A stretch of 16,940 nucleotides of DNA from Parcubacteria group bacterium Gr01-1014_56 (GCA_007375995.1 VMFK01000010.1:1-16940); one strand, 5' to 3'. Counted from the first letter of the stretch, positions 1 to 6,210 are shown. The notes: generated by a model not told the origin, from the sequence alone. Numbers and translations are program-made.

Positions 1-57
1 GCGCCGAGACCCTTGCCGGCCACCCGAGATAGAGTCTGCAACCTGGACAATGATAGA

Positions 58-1272
58 TTAGGTCGTTTCATAAGGATATTCCTCATGGTGCGCCTGCATT
101 GCCTTAACAACCTCCTCAGAGACTCCAAATTTCTGCAATATCCTGCGGCCTATTTCGACATGAGTACCCTGCACCTCGTGGTCTAGAGCCTTGCCTATGT
201 CGTGGAGCAAGGCTCCTGCTCGTGCAACGGCAGGGTTGGCACCTAGCTCCTCGGCGATCATGCCTGCAATGTGGGCCATCTCAACTGAATGCTGGAGGAC
301 CGACTGGCCATAGGAGGTTCTAAAGTGGAGCCGGCCTAATATCTGGATCAAACGTGGGTCAAGGTTGAGCACGCCAGCCTCAAACGCGGCCGCGTCGCCC
401 TTTTCTTTAATGATTTTATTAACCTCTCCCTTAGCCTTCTCGACAATCTCTTCGATTTTTGCTGGTTGGATACGGCCATCAATAATGAGATTCTCAAGTG
501 CCACGCGTGCAACTGCACGGCGCAATGGGTCATAGGAGGACATGACGATAGAGCCTGGCGTGTCGTCGATAATCACCTCAACCCCGGTTGCGCGCTCAAA
601 GGCTTTTATATTGCGACCCTCTTTGCCGATGATTTTACCCTTGATCTCGTCGTTGGGGATCGTGATAGCGGTTGCCATGGTGTCGGAGGCAACCGAGTTG
701 CCGAGGCGGTGGATCGCGGTCGTGAGGATATCCTTAGCTTTGCGCTCAAGTTTCTCCATACCGTCGCGCTCAAGCTTGGCGAGGCGTACCATAAGGTCCT
801 CGTCAGCTTCTCGCTCGATCTCGCTCATGAGCTGAGCCTTTGCCTGCTCTTTGGTGAGCCCCGCTACTTTGGCGAGCTCGTCCGCTTTTTGCTCAACCAA
901 GGCCTCAGCGCGCTCTTTAATGCCTTTTATTTCCTCAATTCGATTCTTGAGCCCCTCTATTTCGCGCTCAAGCTCGGCCTGTTTTTTGTCGAGCCCTTCT
1001 TCACGTTTAAAAACCCGCTCTTCGGCTCGGGTTATCTTGTCCTCTTTTTCTTTTACTTCTGCCTCAATAGTGCTCTGCGCTGCTTTTGCTTGCGCCTCTG
1101 CTTCTCCGGTAATCTTCTTTGCGTCTTCGCGAGCGTTGAGCAGGAGTTGCTTAACCTCGACTTCTATCGAACCTTTCTGCGAGAGGCCATAGAGCAAACG
1201 GAAGACGTATCCGATCGCGATTCCGGCCAGGCCCGCAAGACCCATGAGTACTAGTGCGTATGTAAGCGACAT
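58..1272 (-). CDS. rny: Ribonuclease Y, C-terminus cut by an in-frame TAA
   Basis: Membrane-anchored endoribonuclease that starts mRNA decay. The order of parts is typical of RNase Y: an N-terminal membrane segment (about residues 4-28), a long charged coiled coil (about 35-190), a KH domain with the GKIIGKEGRNIK loop (212-223), and an HD domain with the metal-binding pair H357-D358 in LLHDIGK. The family is usually a little over 500 residues; this frame stops at 404, just after AHHEEYPYET. Upstream of the TAA at 58-60 the gene is intact. Beyond it the same frame stays open to base 1 and reads SIIVQVADSISGG and so on, which is the expected continuation of RNase Y. The stop is therefore a nonsense change, a sequence error at the edge, or genuine truncation. 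The start ATG at 1270-1272 lies 3 bases from a perfect inverted repeat, and no SD is visible. Family assignment is firm; whether the gene is intact is not. Confidence 0.95.
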   Translation of the reverse strand: MSLTYALVLMGLAGLAGIAIGYVFRLLYGLSQKGSIEVEVKQLLLNAREDAKKITGEAEAQAKAAQSTIEAEVKEKEDKITRAEERVFKREEGLDKKQAELEREIEGLKNRIEEIKGIKERAEALVEQKADELAKVAGLTKEQAKAQLMSEIEREADEDLMVRLAKLERDGMEKLERKAKDILTTAIHRLGNSVASDTMATAITIPNDEIKGKIIGKEGRNIKAFERATGVEVIIDDTPGSIVMSSYDPLRRAVARVALENLIIDGRIQPAKIEEIVEKAKGEVNKIIKEKGDAAAFEAGVLNLDPRLIQILGRLHFRTSYGQSVLQHSVEMAHIAGMIAEELGANPAVARAGALLHDIGKALDHEVQGTHVEIGRRILQKFGVSEEVVKAMQAHHEEYPYETT

Positions 1273-1275
1273 AAA

Positions 1276-1295
1276 CGGTTTGGGTTCCCAAACCG
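1276..1295 (-). promoter_or_regulatory. Perfect inverted repeat adjoining the rny start codon
   Basis: CGGTTTGGG and CCCAAACCG form a 9-bp stem with a 2-base loop, or 8 bp with a GAAC tetraloop on the rny strand. The stem ends 3 bases before the rny ATG, so in the mRNA it could hide the start codon. It could instead be a protein operator. No U-tract follows, so it is not a terminator. Confidence 0.6.
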
Positions 1296-1343
1296 CAAGC
1301 GCCCCACTAATGTAACCTTGCCGTTGCGGACAAGGAGGTAGCT

Positions 1344-1361
1344 GTGATTAGCCTTTTCTAA
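1344..1361 (+). other. Five-codon mini-ORF behind a strong SD
   Basis: AAGGAGGT (1332-1339) lies 4 bases before a GTG that opens GTG ATT AGC CTT TTC TAA, encoding MISLF. The SD matches the 16S rRNA tail very well, which is unusual for an intergenic site, but nothing downstream on this strand is a gene. It may be a remnant of a lost gene, a leader peptide, or chance. Confidence 0.25.
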
Positions 1362-1506
1362 AACCTAAGAGTGCCTTTTTCACAGAAATAATCATTTGGT
1401 AGGAATGCTTGCGGCGAGAACGTAACTAAAATTTAAATAACAAAGTAAGTTGGTCGAACCTGATTTGCACAGGGTTACAGTAGCAGTAAAGGCTTAGAAA
1501 TGCAAC

Positions 1507-2133
1507 CTACTTTTTGCCTGCCTTGTTGGTGAAAATGTCGTCGACAATACCGTATTTTTTTGCCTCCTCAGCGGACATAAAGTAGTCGCGCTCAACGTCC
1601 TTTTCGATCCGCTCAAGCGGCTGGCCGCTCGTTTTTGCAAGAATTTTATTGAGGCGCTCGCGCGTAGAGACAATATGCTTGGCGGTGATCTCGATGTCAG
1701 TTGCCTGGCCTTGGACACCGCCCCACGGCTGGTGGATCATCACCTCGGCGTTGGGGAGGGCAAAGCGCTTACCCTTGGCGCCAGCAGCAAGGAGTATCGC
1801 AGCGCCGGATGCCGCGATACCAACGCATGCAGTTGAGACATCGGGTTTTATAAAGTTCATCGTGTCGAGCATGGCAAGCGTTGCCGTGACCGAGCCGCCA
1901 GGGGAGTTGATGTAGAGTTGGATGTCTTTTTTAGGATCCTCGGACGCCAAAAAGAGTAGCTGTGCTATCACCAAGTTTGCGGTGTGGTCCTCGATAGGGC
2001 CGCCAAGGAAGATAATGCGCTCTTTAAGGAGGCGTGAGTAAATATCAAATGCACGCTCGCCAAAAGGAGACTTTTCGATCACCATAGGCACGAGTTGGCT
2101 ATATTCGGCTTGTCTTGCTTGGTTTTTTTGCAT
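1507..2133 (-). CDS. clpP: ATP-dependent Clp protease proteolytic subunit
   Basis: Serine peptidase that forms the barrel degrading proteins fed by ClpX or a similar unfoldase in the cytoplasm. The 208-residue product carries the catalytic triad: S109 in GIAASG, H134 in MIHQPWGG, and D183 in ERDYFMSAEEA. The family motif around the serine is usually AASMG; here it is AASGA. GERAFDIYSRLLKERIIFLG, YINSPGG and QGQATDIEI are all standard. I chose the ATG at 2131-2133 because a TTGAAA-N17-TATACT promoter ends 6 bases before it. The frame can be read back to 2193, but that would run through the promoter. An internal ATG at 2083-2085 would give the textbook length of about 192 residues and remains possible. 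The usual partner tig lies on the same strand, separated by a small divergent gene. Confidence 0.96.
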   Translation of the reverse strand: MQKNQARQAEYSQLVPMVIEKSPFGERAFDIYSRLLKERIIFLGGPIEDHTANLVIAQLLFLASEDPKKDIQLYINSPGGSVTATLAMLDTMNFIKPDVSTACVGIAASGAAILLAAGAKGKRFALPNAEVMIHQPWGGVQGQATDIEITAKHIVSTRERLNKILAKTSGQPLERIEKDVERDYFMSAEEAKKYGIVDDIFTNKAGKK

Positions 2134-2139
2134 GTGGAG

Positions 2140-2168
2140 AGTATACGCTTGACGGAAGTCTTTTTCAA
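2140..2168 (-). promoter_or_regulatory. clpP promoter, leaderless geometry
   Basis: -35 TTGAAA (2163-2168) and -10 TATACT (2140-2145) are 17 bases apart. The -10 ends 6 bases before the clpP ATG at 2133, so transcription should begin at or next to the start codon. No SD is present. Confidence 0.75.
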
Positions 2169-2177
2169 GCTGACAAT
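2149..2177 (+). promoter_or_regulatory. Possible promoter for the 47-aa gene, overlapping the clpP promoter
   Basis: -35 TTGACG (2149-2154), a 17-base spacer and -10 GACAAT (2172-2177) point rightwards. The two opposing promoters occupy the same 40 bases, so RNA polymerase could not use both at once. Start would be near 2184, giving a leader of about 118 bases. The -10 is only a fair match. Confidence 0.4.
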
Positions 2178-2185
2178 TGTAGTCA

Positions 2186-2298
2186 CAGGGCACTCTTCGC
2201 GAGTGTCCGTTTTCGTGCCTTCCGCATGGGGCGGACTTGAGTGTTCTGCTGAAGTTCTTTCGTCGATGCGCATTCCGCGCACGACATCAAAGGAGGTT
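2186..2298 (+). promoter_or_regulatory. Structured leader of the 47-aa gene
   Basis: Three stems can be drawn: CACTC/GAGTG with a TTCGC loop near 2190-2207; GTCCG/CGGAC enclosing about 22 bases; and a last stem, GTCG(A)TGCGC/GCGCACGAC, 9 bp with one bulge and a 5-base loop. The last stem ends just upstream of the AAAGGAGGT SD. This could be a regulatory leader RNA. It matches no riboswitch that I recognise. Confidence 0.35.
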
Positions 2299-2301
2299 AA
2301 A

Positions 2302-2445
2302 ATGGTTAGAACGGTTGTAAACAACGACACAGTTTATCGTTTTTCGTTCAGTTTCGAACTGACAAAGACGGAATGTGTTCTATTTGCTGCCTCGATCATG
2401 TTGATGATCGGATCAGTAATGGGTAACCTGGCAGGGATATTTTAG
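2302..2445 (+). CDS. Small single-pass membrane protein (47 aa)
   Basis: The short ORF begins MVRTVVNNDTVYRF and has a polar N-terminal half. A hydrophobic stretch of about 22 residues (CVLFAASIMLMIGSVMGNL) then runs almost to the C-terminus. I do not recognise a family. It is supported as a real gene by a near-perfect SD (AAAGGAGGT, 5 bases between GGAGG and ATG), a structured leader and a strong intrinsic terminator 20 bases after the stop. It lies in the opposite direction between clpP and tig, which normally are neighbours, so it looks like an insertion. A longer reading of this frame from 2095 would run through the promoter region and is unlikely. Confidence 0.7.
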   Translation: MVRTVVNNDTVYRFSFSFELTKTECVLFAASIMLMIGSVMGNLAGIF

Positions 2446-2463
2446 TCCTTGCCCACCCTTCTC

Positions 2464-2507
2464 AAAGGGTCCGGACAACACTTTGTTGCCCGGCCCTTTT
2501 TCTTTTT
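2464..2507 (+). terminator. Strong intrinsic terminator of the 47-aa gene
   Basis: AAAGGG-t-CCGG-a-CAACA pairs with TGTTG-c-CCGG-CCCTTT around a CTT loop, about 15 bp in all, followed by a T-rich tail. The tail overlaps the last codon of tig on the other strand. Confidence 0.88.
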
Positions 2508-3555
2508 ATTTCTTTACCTCACCACCCTCGAGCATCTGCAAAACTTTTTCATTGCGCAGCACTGTCTCGACATGGATCCGTAGTAAGTCAGGTTTTGCAT
2601 CAGGGAAGTGCTCGAGCGCGTGTTTGATCTCGCTTTCAACCATATCTTTATCGGCCTCTACCTTTTCTTCCTCGGCGATTTTATTTAGGGCGAGCTGGAG
2701 CAGGGCTCTCTTGCGCGCCTGCTCACGAAACTCTTCTTTTAATAGCTCTTCGGTTTTGCCCACGCGCTTTAGATAGTCGTCGTAGGGGATATTAAAGCGC
2801 GCGATGTCCTCTTTAAGTTGAGCGATGATTTTCTCCAATTCTGAGTCGACAAAAATTTTCGGCACCTCAATCTGCATCTTTTCGATCAAGACCTCAATGA
2901 TTTTCCCGCGACGCTTGTCTTTTGCTGCACGCTCTTTCTCCTCGCCAATACCTTTTTTTATTTGTGCTTTAAGTTCTTCAACAGTTTCAAACTTGCCAAT
3001 TGTTTTTGCAAATTCGTCGGTAAGCTCCGGGAGCACCGGCTCCTCATTCTCTTTTCCTTTTTGTGCGCGACTCTTACGTAGCGACTCGATAGTCTGCTCA
3101 ACCTCCTCATCGGTCGCGAGGCTTGCGGGCTCTAAAGCTGCCTCATTGCCGAGCGACTTCCAGTTTTTAGGAAGTGTCACCTCTGGGTACACGGTCGTGT
3201 TGACCACGATACTAACTGGGTTCCCGGGAGCGAGTTTCATAATCCGGATATCAGGCCGGCCGACCGCGTCTATCTTGTGCGTTTCAAGAAGCGTCACGTA
3301 AAAATCTCGCATAAAAAGCTCCACCGCCTCCTCAAGCACAGCAACCTCACCGATTTTATTTACAATCATGTGCGGCGGCACTTTGCCCGGGCGAAACCCG
3401 GGCATCTCTATGTGTTCGCTTAGATGCTTGAGAGCCGTCTCTCGGTAGGGAGCAATAGTTTCTGCAGGTATTTCACCTGAGAGCTCGATTTCAGAGCCTG
3501 GCAGGGATTTTTTGGCAAAAGACGTTGCTAAATTGTTCAAATTTGCATTTTGCAT
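2506..3555 (-). CDS. tig: Trigger factor without the PPIase domain
   Basis: Ribosome-bound chaperone that receives nascent chains at the tunnel exit. The product is 349 residues against about 430 in the usual family. The N-terminal ribosome-binding domain is present (about 1-135) with the signature GFRPGKVP at 53-60. The helical C-terminal substrate cradle follows from about residue 145 (EEVEQTIESLRKSRAQK onward). Between them the FKBP-like PPIase domain is simply absent, and DEFAKTIGKFETVEELKAQI follows within 40 residues. PPIase-less trigger factors occur in reduced genomes, and the domain is known to be dispensable for chaperone activity. The ATG at 3553-3555 fits a -10 box ending 6 bases upstream. 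The sequence is lysine- and glutamate-rich, ending in EGGEVKK. Confidence 0.95.
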   Translation of the reverse strand: MQNANLNNLATSFAKKSLPGSEIELSGEIPAETIAPYRETALKHLSEHIEMPGFRPGKVPPHMIVNKIGEVAVLEEAVELFMRDFYVTLLETHKIDAVGRPDIRIMKLAPGNPVSIVVNTTVYPEVTLPKNWKSLGNEAALEPASLATDEEVEQTIESLRKSRAQKGKENEEPVLPELTDEFAKTIGKFETVEELKAQIKKGIGEEKERAAKDKRRGKIIEVLIEKMQIEVPKIFVDSELEKIIAQLKEDIARFNIPYDDYLKRVGKTEELLKEEFREQARKRALLQLALNKIAEEEKVEADKDMVESEIKHALEHFPDAKPDLLRIHVETVLRNEKVLQMLEGGEVKK

Positions 3556-3561
3556 TGCGCG

Positions 3562-3590
3562 ATACTACCAGATTACGTCAATACGAGCAA
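3562..3590 (-). promoter_or_regulatory. tig promoter, leaderless geometry
   Basis: -35-like TTGCTC (3585-3590), a 17-base spacer and -10 TAGTAT (3562-3567), then 6 bases to the tig ATG. The hexamers are weaker than at other genes here, but the spacing matches the local pattern. Confidence 0.5.
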
Positions 3591-3596
3591 TAAAAT

Positions 3597-3773
3597 CTAG
3601 AGACTTGCCTGCTCTTGTCCGTCAGGCGGAGTCGCTCGCCGCTCCATCTCCTGCGTGACTAAAAAATATATGCCGCCCGCGGCGATAATCGCTACAATAA
3701 TAATAATACCGATCAGTGGCCCCACACCCTCATCTTGTTTTTTGTTTTGATAGTTTGAGGGAGGGATTTCCAT
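3597..3773 (-). CDS. Small single-pass membrane protein (58 aa)
   Basis: The protein starts MEIPPSNYQNKKQDEG, then has a hydrophobic helix (about residues 18-39: VGPLIGIIIIVAIIAAGGIY and on), then a charged tail (QEMERRATPPDGQEQASL). The orientation of charges does not fix the topology. I do not recognise a family; similar short anchors next to chaperone genes are usually unannotated. Support comes from a TATACT box exactly 6 bases before the ATG, the same geometry as the neighbouring housekeeping genes, and from filling the gap between tig and ppa on the same strand. No SD is present. It could also be a chance ORF, but the membrane helix and promoter argue against that. Confidence 0.7.
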   Translation of the reverse strand: MEIPPSNYQNKKQDEGVGPLIGIIIIVAIIAAGGIYFLVTQEMERRATPPDGQEQASL

Positions 3774-3775
3774 AA

Positions 3776-3794
3776 CCGTAGTATACCACTACGG
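3776..3794 (-). promoter_or_regulatory. -10 box of the 58-aa gene inside a perfect inverted repeat
   Basis: TATACT (plus-strand 3780-3785) ends 6 bases before the ATG at 3773. It lies within CCGTAGT/ACTACGG, a 7-bp perfect repeat around a 5-base centre. The repeat is 12 bases past the ppa stop codon. It could be an operator, or a hairpin at the end of the ppa transcript, though no U-tract follows. Confidence 0.6.
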
Positions 3795-3806
3795 CTTTAT
3801 CCCCAA

Positions 3807-4340
3807 TTACTTCTTCCCAAATTTCTCTTGGTAGAGTTGTATAGATTTTTTGACTGCCTCGATGGCTTCTTTTTTACCTTTGAAGCCTGACACAGTTACC
3901 TTGTCTCCCTTTAATTCTTTATAGGTCTCAAAAAAATGTTGATACTCCTTGAGGTTATGTTTATTGATGTCCGCAAGATCTTGCACGTCACTCCAGCGCT
4001 TGTCGTCCACTGGAACAGCAATGACTTTGTAGTCCGACTCAGTGGTGTCAATCATTTCCATCACAGCAACAGGGCGTGCGTTAACCAAAATTCCTGGCAT
4101 CAAAGGAAACGTTGAGAGCACTACAACATCTAGCGCGTCGCCGTCCTCCCAGAGTGTTTGTGGAGCAAAGCCATAATCAAAGGGATAAGGAGCCGCAGAA
4201 TAGTTGGCTCGATCGAGCTTAATGAGACCAGTCTCTTTGTCTATTTCGTATTTGTTGCTTGAACCCTTAGGGATCTCAATAATTACATTAATCTCCTCAG
4301 GAACATTTTCGCCCAAAGAAATATCGTGCCAAAGATTCAT
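3807..4340 (-). CDS. ppa: Family I inorganic pyrophosphatase
   Basis: Hydrolyses pyrophosphate to two phosphates in the cytoplasm, which pulls nucleic acid and protein synthesis forward. The 177-residue length is normal for the bacterial family I enzyme. The metal-binding signature is D66-G-D68-A-L-D71; the usual proline between the second and third aspartates is alanine here. IEIPKGSSNKYE, YPFDYGFAPQT and the late VPVDD motif (D112, D113) are also present. The start at 4338-4340 is supported by alignment with the family N-terminus (NVIIEIPKGS) and by TATACT 8 bases upstream. It lies 22 bases downstream of nusA, but appears to have its own promoter inside the 3' end of that gene region. Confidence 0.96.
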   Translation of the reverse strand: MNLWHDISLGENVPEEINVIIEIPKGSSNKYEIDKETGLIKLDRANYSAAPYPFDYGFAPQTLWEDGDALDVVVLSTFPLMPGILVNARPVAVMEMIDTTESDYKVIAVPVDDKRWSDVQDLADINKHNLKEYQHFFETYKELKGDKVTVSGFKGKKEAIEAVKKSIQLYQEKFGKK

Positions 4341-4348
4341 ATATAGGT

Positions 4349-4354
4349 AGTATA
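4349..4354 (-). promoter_or_regulatory. -10 box of ppa
   Basis: TATACT lies 8 bases before the ppa ATG and directly after the nusA stop. No convincing -35 is seen at 16-18 bases; the upstream DNA is A-rich. Confidence 0.45.
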
Positions 4355-4362
4355 TATTATTT

Positions 4363-5580
4363 TTATTCAGTTTCTTTTTTCTCTCCTTTCTTTTCTTTTT
4401 CGTCTGTTGCTTCCGGTGCTTCTGCTTCGGCGACTTTTTGTCCGCCGACTGACTGTATGTCGATCCTCCAGCCGGTCAACTTTGCTGCGAGGCGCACGTT
4501 CTGCCCGCCGCGCCCGATAGCCAAGCTCTGCTGGTCCTCGCTCACTTTAATAGTCGCTTTGTGCTCAGCATCGCTCAGCTCAACTGAAATAACGCGCGCA
4601 GGGGAGAGCGCCTCCTCGATAAATGCCTTTGGGTCTTCAGACCACTCGATAATGTCGATTTTCTCGCCCCCGAGCTCAGAGGTAACTGTCGAGACACGCA
4701 CGCCACGCTGGCCTACGAGTGAACCTACTGGGTCGACATGCGGGTCGGTCGATGCAACCGAGACCTTGGAGCGGCTACCCGCTTCGCGCGCGATTGCTTT
4801 AAAGACAACCGTGCCGTGTGCAGCCTCAGGCGCCTCCATTTCAAACAATTTTGCCAAGAAGTTAGGATTTGAGCGCGAGAGTCTCAGATAGATACCGCGA
4901 GGAGACTCCTCTACTTGGTAGAGTAGCGCGTGGATGCGCTCGCCTTGGCGGTAACGCTCGCCGGGGATCTGCTCCTCGTAGGGGAGTATGCCCGTTGCGC
5001 GCCCGAGGTCGATGTAGATATTGCCGCGCTCCATCCGCTGCACGGTGCCGGAGACGATTTCTCCTTGGCGTTTGCCAAACTCAGCCACGACGGAGATCTT
5101 TTCTGCTTCGCGGATTTTTTGGATGATAACTTGCTTTGCGGTTTGCGCTGCGATGCGGCCGTAGTCGTCTTTGTTCTCAAGCGGGAAGACAAGCTCGTCT
5201 CCTACCTGCGCGTCGCGTTTAATCAGTTTGGCGTCCGCCAAAATAATATGTTGCTCTGGGTTAAAGAGCGGGAGTACGCCGATAGCTTCGCCCTTTTCGT
5301 TTATCATTTTTGTTTCGCTTGCCCCGTGCGAAGCCTCAGCTTCGTTTACGGGCTCAAAGCGCACGGTCGTTTCGTCGACCACCTCTTTTACCTGGACAAA
5401 CTGAGTCGTGCCCGCGTCCATGTCGAGAACTGCCCGGATGATCTGGCCTTTTTTTGCGTATTCTTTTTTATATGCGGTTGCGAGTGCAGCCTCGATAGCC
5501 TCGATAACTTTTTCTCGCGGTATGCCGCGGTCCTCCTCGAGCTCGCCCAAAACCGAGTTCATTACTTTAAGATCAAACAT
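4363..5580 (-). CDS. nusA: Transcription elongation/termination factor NusA
   Basis: Binds RNA polymerase and nascent RNA, modulating pausing, hairpin-dependent termination and antitermination. The 405 residues contain the polymerase-binding N-terminal domain (about 1-165), an S1 domain (about 172-238), KH1 with VGQRGVRV (289-296) and KH2 with IGRGGQNVRLAAKLTGW (355-371). A lysine/glutamate-rich tail follows and ends near EKKGEKKETE. There are no acidic C-terminal repeats of the E. coli type. The start at 5578-5580 matches the family N-terminus. In many bacteria nusA sits with rimP and infB; here it stands alone, with ppa downstream. It is preceded by a consensus promoter and a terminator-like hairpin in its leader, which suggests control by attenuation, perhaps by NusA itself. 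Confidence 0.97.
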   Translation of the reverse strand: MFDLKVMNSVLGELEEDRGIPREKVIEAIEAALATAYKKEYAKKGQIIRAVLDMDAGTTQFVQVKEVVDETTVRFEPVNEAEASHGASETKMINEKGEAIGVLPLFNPEQHIILADAKLIKRDAQVGDELVFPLENKDDYGRIAAQTAKQVIIQKIREAEKISVVAEFGKRQGEIVSGTVQRMERGNIYIDLGRATGILPYEEQIPGERYRQGERIHALLYQVEESPRGIYLRLSRSNPNFLAKLFEMEAPEAAHGTVVFKAIAREAGSRSKVSVASTDPHVDPVGSLVGQRGVRVSTVTSELGGEKIDIIEWSEDPKAFIEEALSPARVISVELSDAEHKATIKVSEDQQSLAIGRGGQNVRLAAKLTGWRIDIQSVGGQKVAEAEAPEATDEKEKKGEKKETE

Positions 5581-5611
5581 ATATAGTTTTGTGATGTGTA
5601 ATTTTGGTAAT

Positions 5612-5639
5612 AAAAAAACCGACCTTATTCAGGACGGTT
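5612..5639 (-). terminator. Terminator-like hairpin in the nusA leader (putative attenuator)
   Basis: On the nusA strand AACCGTCC and GGTCGGTT pair (8 positions, one T-T mismatch) around a 7-base loop and run into seven Ts. It starts only about 8 bases after the predicted nusA transcription start and ends 32 bases before the nusA ATG. A strong separate terminator for the upstream gene already exists at 5690-5718, so this one most likely acts on the nusA transcript. Confidence 0.6.
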
Positions 5640-5653
5640 ATCAGTCAATAAGA

Positions 5654-5682
5654 AGTATATAGAAAATGAGGCAGGTTGTCAA
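5654..5682 (-). promoter_or_regulatory. nusA promoter
   Basis: Consensus -35 TTGACA (5677-5682), a 17-base spacer and -10 TATACT (5654-5659). The predicted start near 5647 gives nusA a leader of about 67 bases, unlike most housekeeping genes here. Confidence 0.85.
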
Positions 5683-5686
5683 CTAT

Positions 5687-5718
5687 AAAAAAGAGCGCCC
5701 GGCTTACTATCGCCGGGC
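5687..5718 (-). terminator. Intrinsic terminator of the 145-aa membrane protein gene
   Basis: GCCCGGC/GCCGGGC, a perfect 7-bp stem with an 8-base loop, followed on the minus strand by GCTCTTTTTTATAG. It lies 20 bases after the stop codon at 5738. Confidence 0.88.
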
Positions 5719-5737
5719 ACACAGAATCTTACGAATG

Positions 5738-6175
5738 TTACTGATCGTCAGGCTGGGAATAACATCCCGCCCCATGCGGAGAAGGCGTTCCATCAGCATA
5801 TGACCAATACTCATGCCACTTGCGTTTCCAAGATTCGTCCCAAACACTCCAAATACCAGGATCTGGACAGACGAGGGAAAAGAAGCGTATAGCTGGATCT
5901 ATTTCACCCTTCAGATCTGTCATCGTGCTCCTCTGCTCAAGCTCGGCTTGAGAGCGGAACAAATAATCACTAAATCCTTTGCCAGGATTGCCGGCGTCCC
6001 AAAACAAAGCACAGATGAGCAGTCCAAATCCAAGCAGGACAGATCCGGCAGCCCATGAGTCACTGTCCGAAGGTTTGCTAGATTGCCTTGATCTAAGACA
6101 AACAATAATACCTCCCACCAAGCAGAAAGTACCGAGTAAATAGAAGATTACATTCACAACCGATACCGATGCCAT
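5738..6175 (-). CDS. Unknown two-helix membrane protein (145 aa)
   Basis: I do not recognise a family. Two hydrophobic segments (about residues 7-27 and 43-59) are separated by a short Ser/Asp-rich loop. A soluble C-terminal part of about 85 residues is rich in tryptophan and aromatic residues (IWSVWDESWKRKWHEYW, about 108-124) and has cysteines at 103 and 138. With a short loop between the helices, both termini should be on the same side. The start ATG at 6173-6175 is chosen for its SD (AAGGAG, 8 bases upstream) and a TTGCAT-N17-TATACT promoter; the frame can be extended to 6259, but only across the promoter. It has its own terminator, so it is a stand-alone unit divergent from the PilB-like gene. 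Confidence 0.75.
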   Translation of the reverse strand: MASVSVVNVIFYLLGTFCLVGGIIVCLRSRQSSKPSDSDSWAAGSVLLGFGLLICALFWDAGNPGKGFSDYLFRSQAELEQRSTMTDLKGEIDPAIRFFSLVCPDPGIWSVWDESWKRKWHEYWSYADGTPSPHGAGCYSQPDDQ

Positions 6176-6210
6176 AGTCTTCTCCTTCTGTTTAGGTGCA
6201 ACTGCACGCG

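Larger units (their letters stand above)
1273..1506. other. Intergenic region between rny and clpP
   Basis: This 234-base gap holds no convincing gene over 20 codons and no clear intrinsic terminator for clpP. It contains a perfect hairpin next to the rny start (1276-1295) and a second small stem on CCTTG/CAAGG around 1317-1336. On the plus strand a strong SD (AAGGAGGT, 1332-1339) is followed by a five-codon ORF at 1344-1361. The bases from about 1362 to 1506 show nothing I can name; no tRNA-like T-arm could be built there. Confidence 0.6.

Noticed and set aside
466..1254. Long plus-strand ORF opposite RNase Y (262 codons)
   Set aside because: It is the antisense of a strongly conserved gene, begins inside it without an SD or promoter, and its translation resembles no protein.
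1430..1500. tRNA-like GGTTCGACC on the minus strand
   Set aside because: No T-stem, anticodon stem or acceptor could be formed around it.
2083..2085. Alternative clpP start giving the textbook length
   Set aside because: Possible by homology, but the promoter geometry fits the ATG at 2131-2133 better; kept only as an alternative.
4930..5586. Plus-strand ORF opposite nusA (218 codons), with others nearby
   Set aside because: Shadow frames of nusA created by its GC-rich codon bias; no independent start signals.
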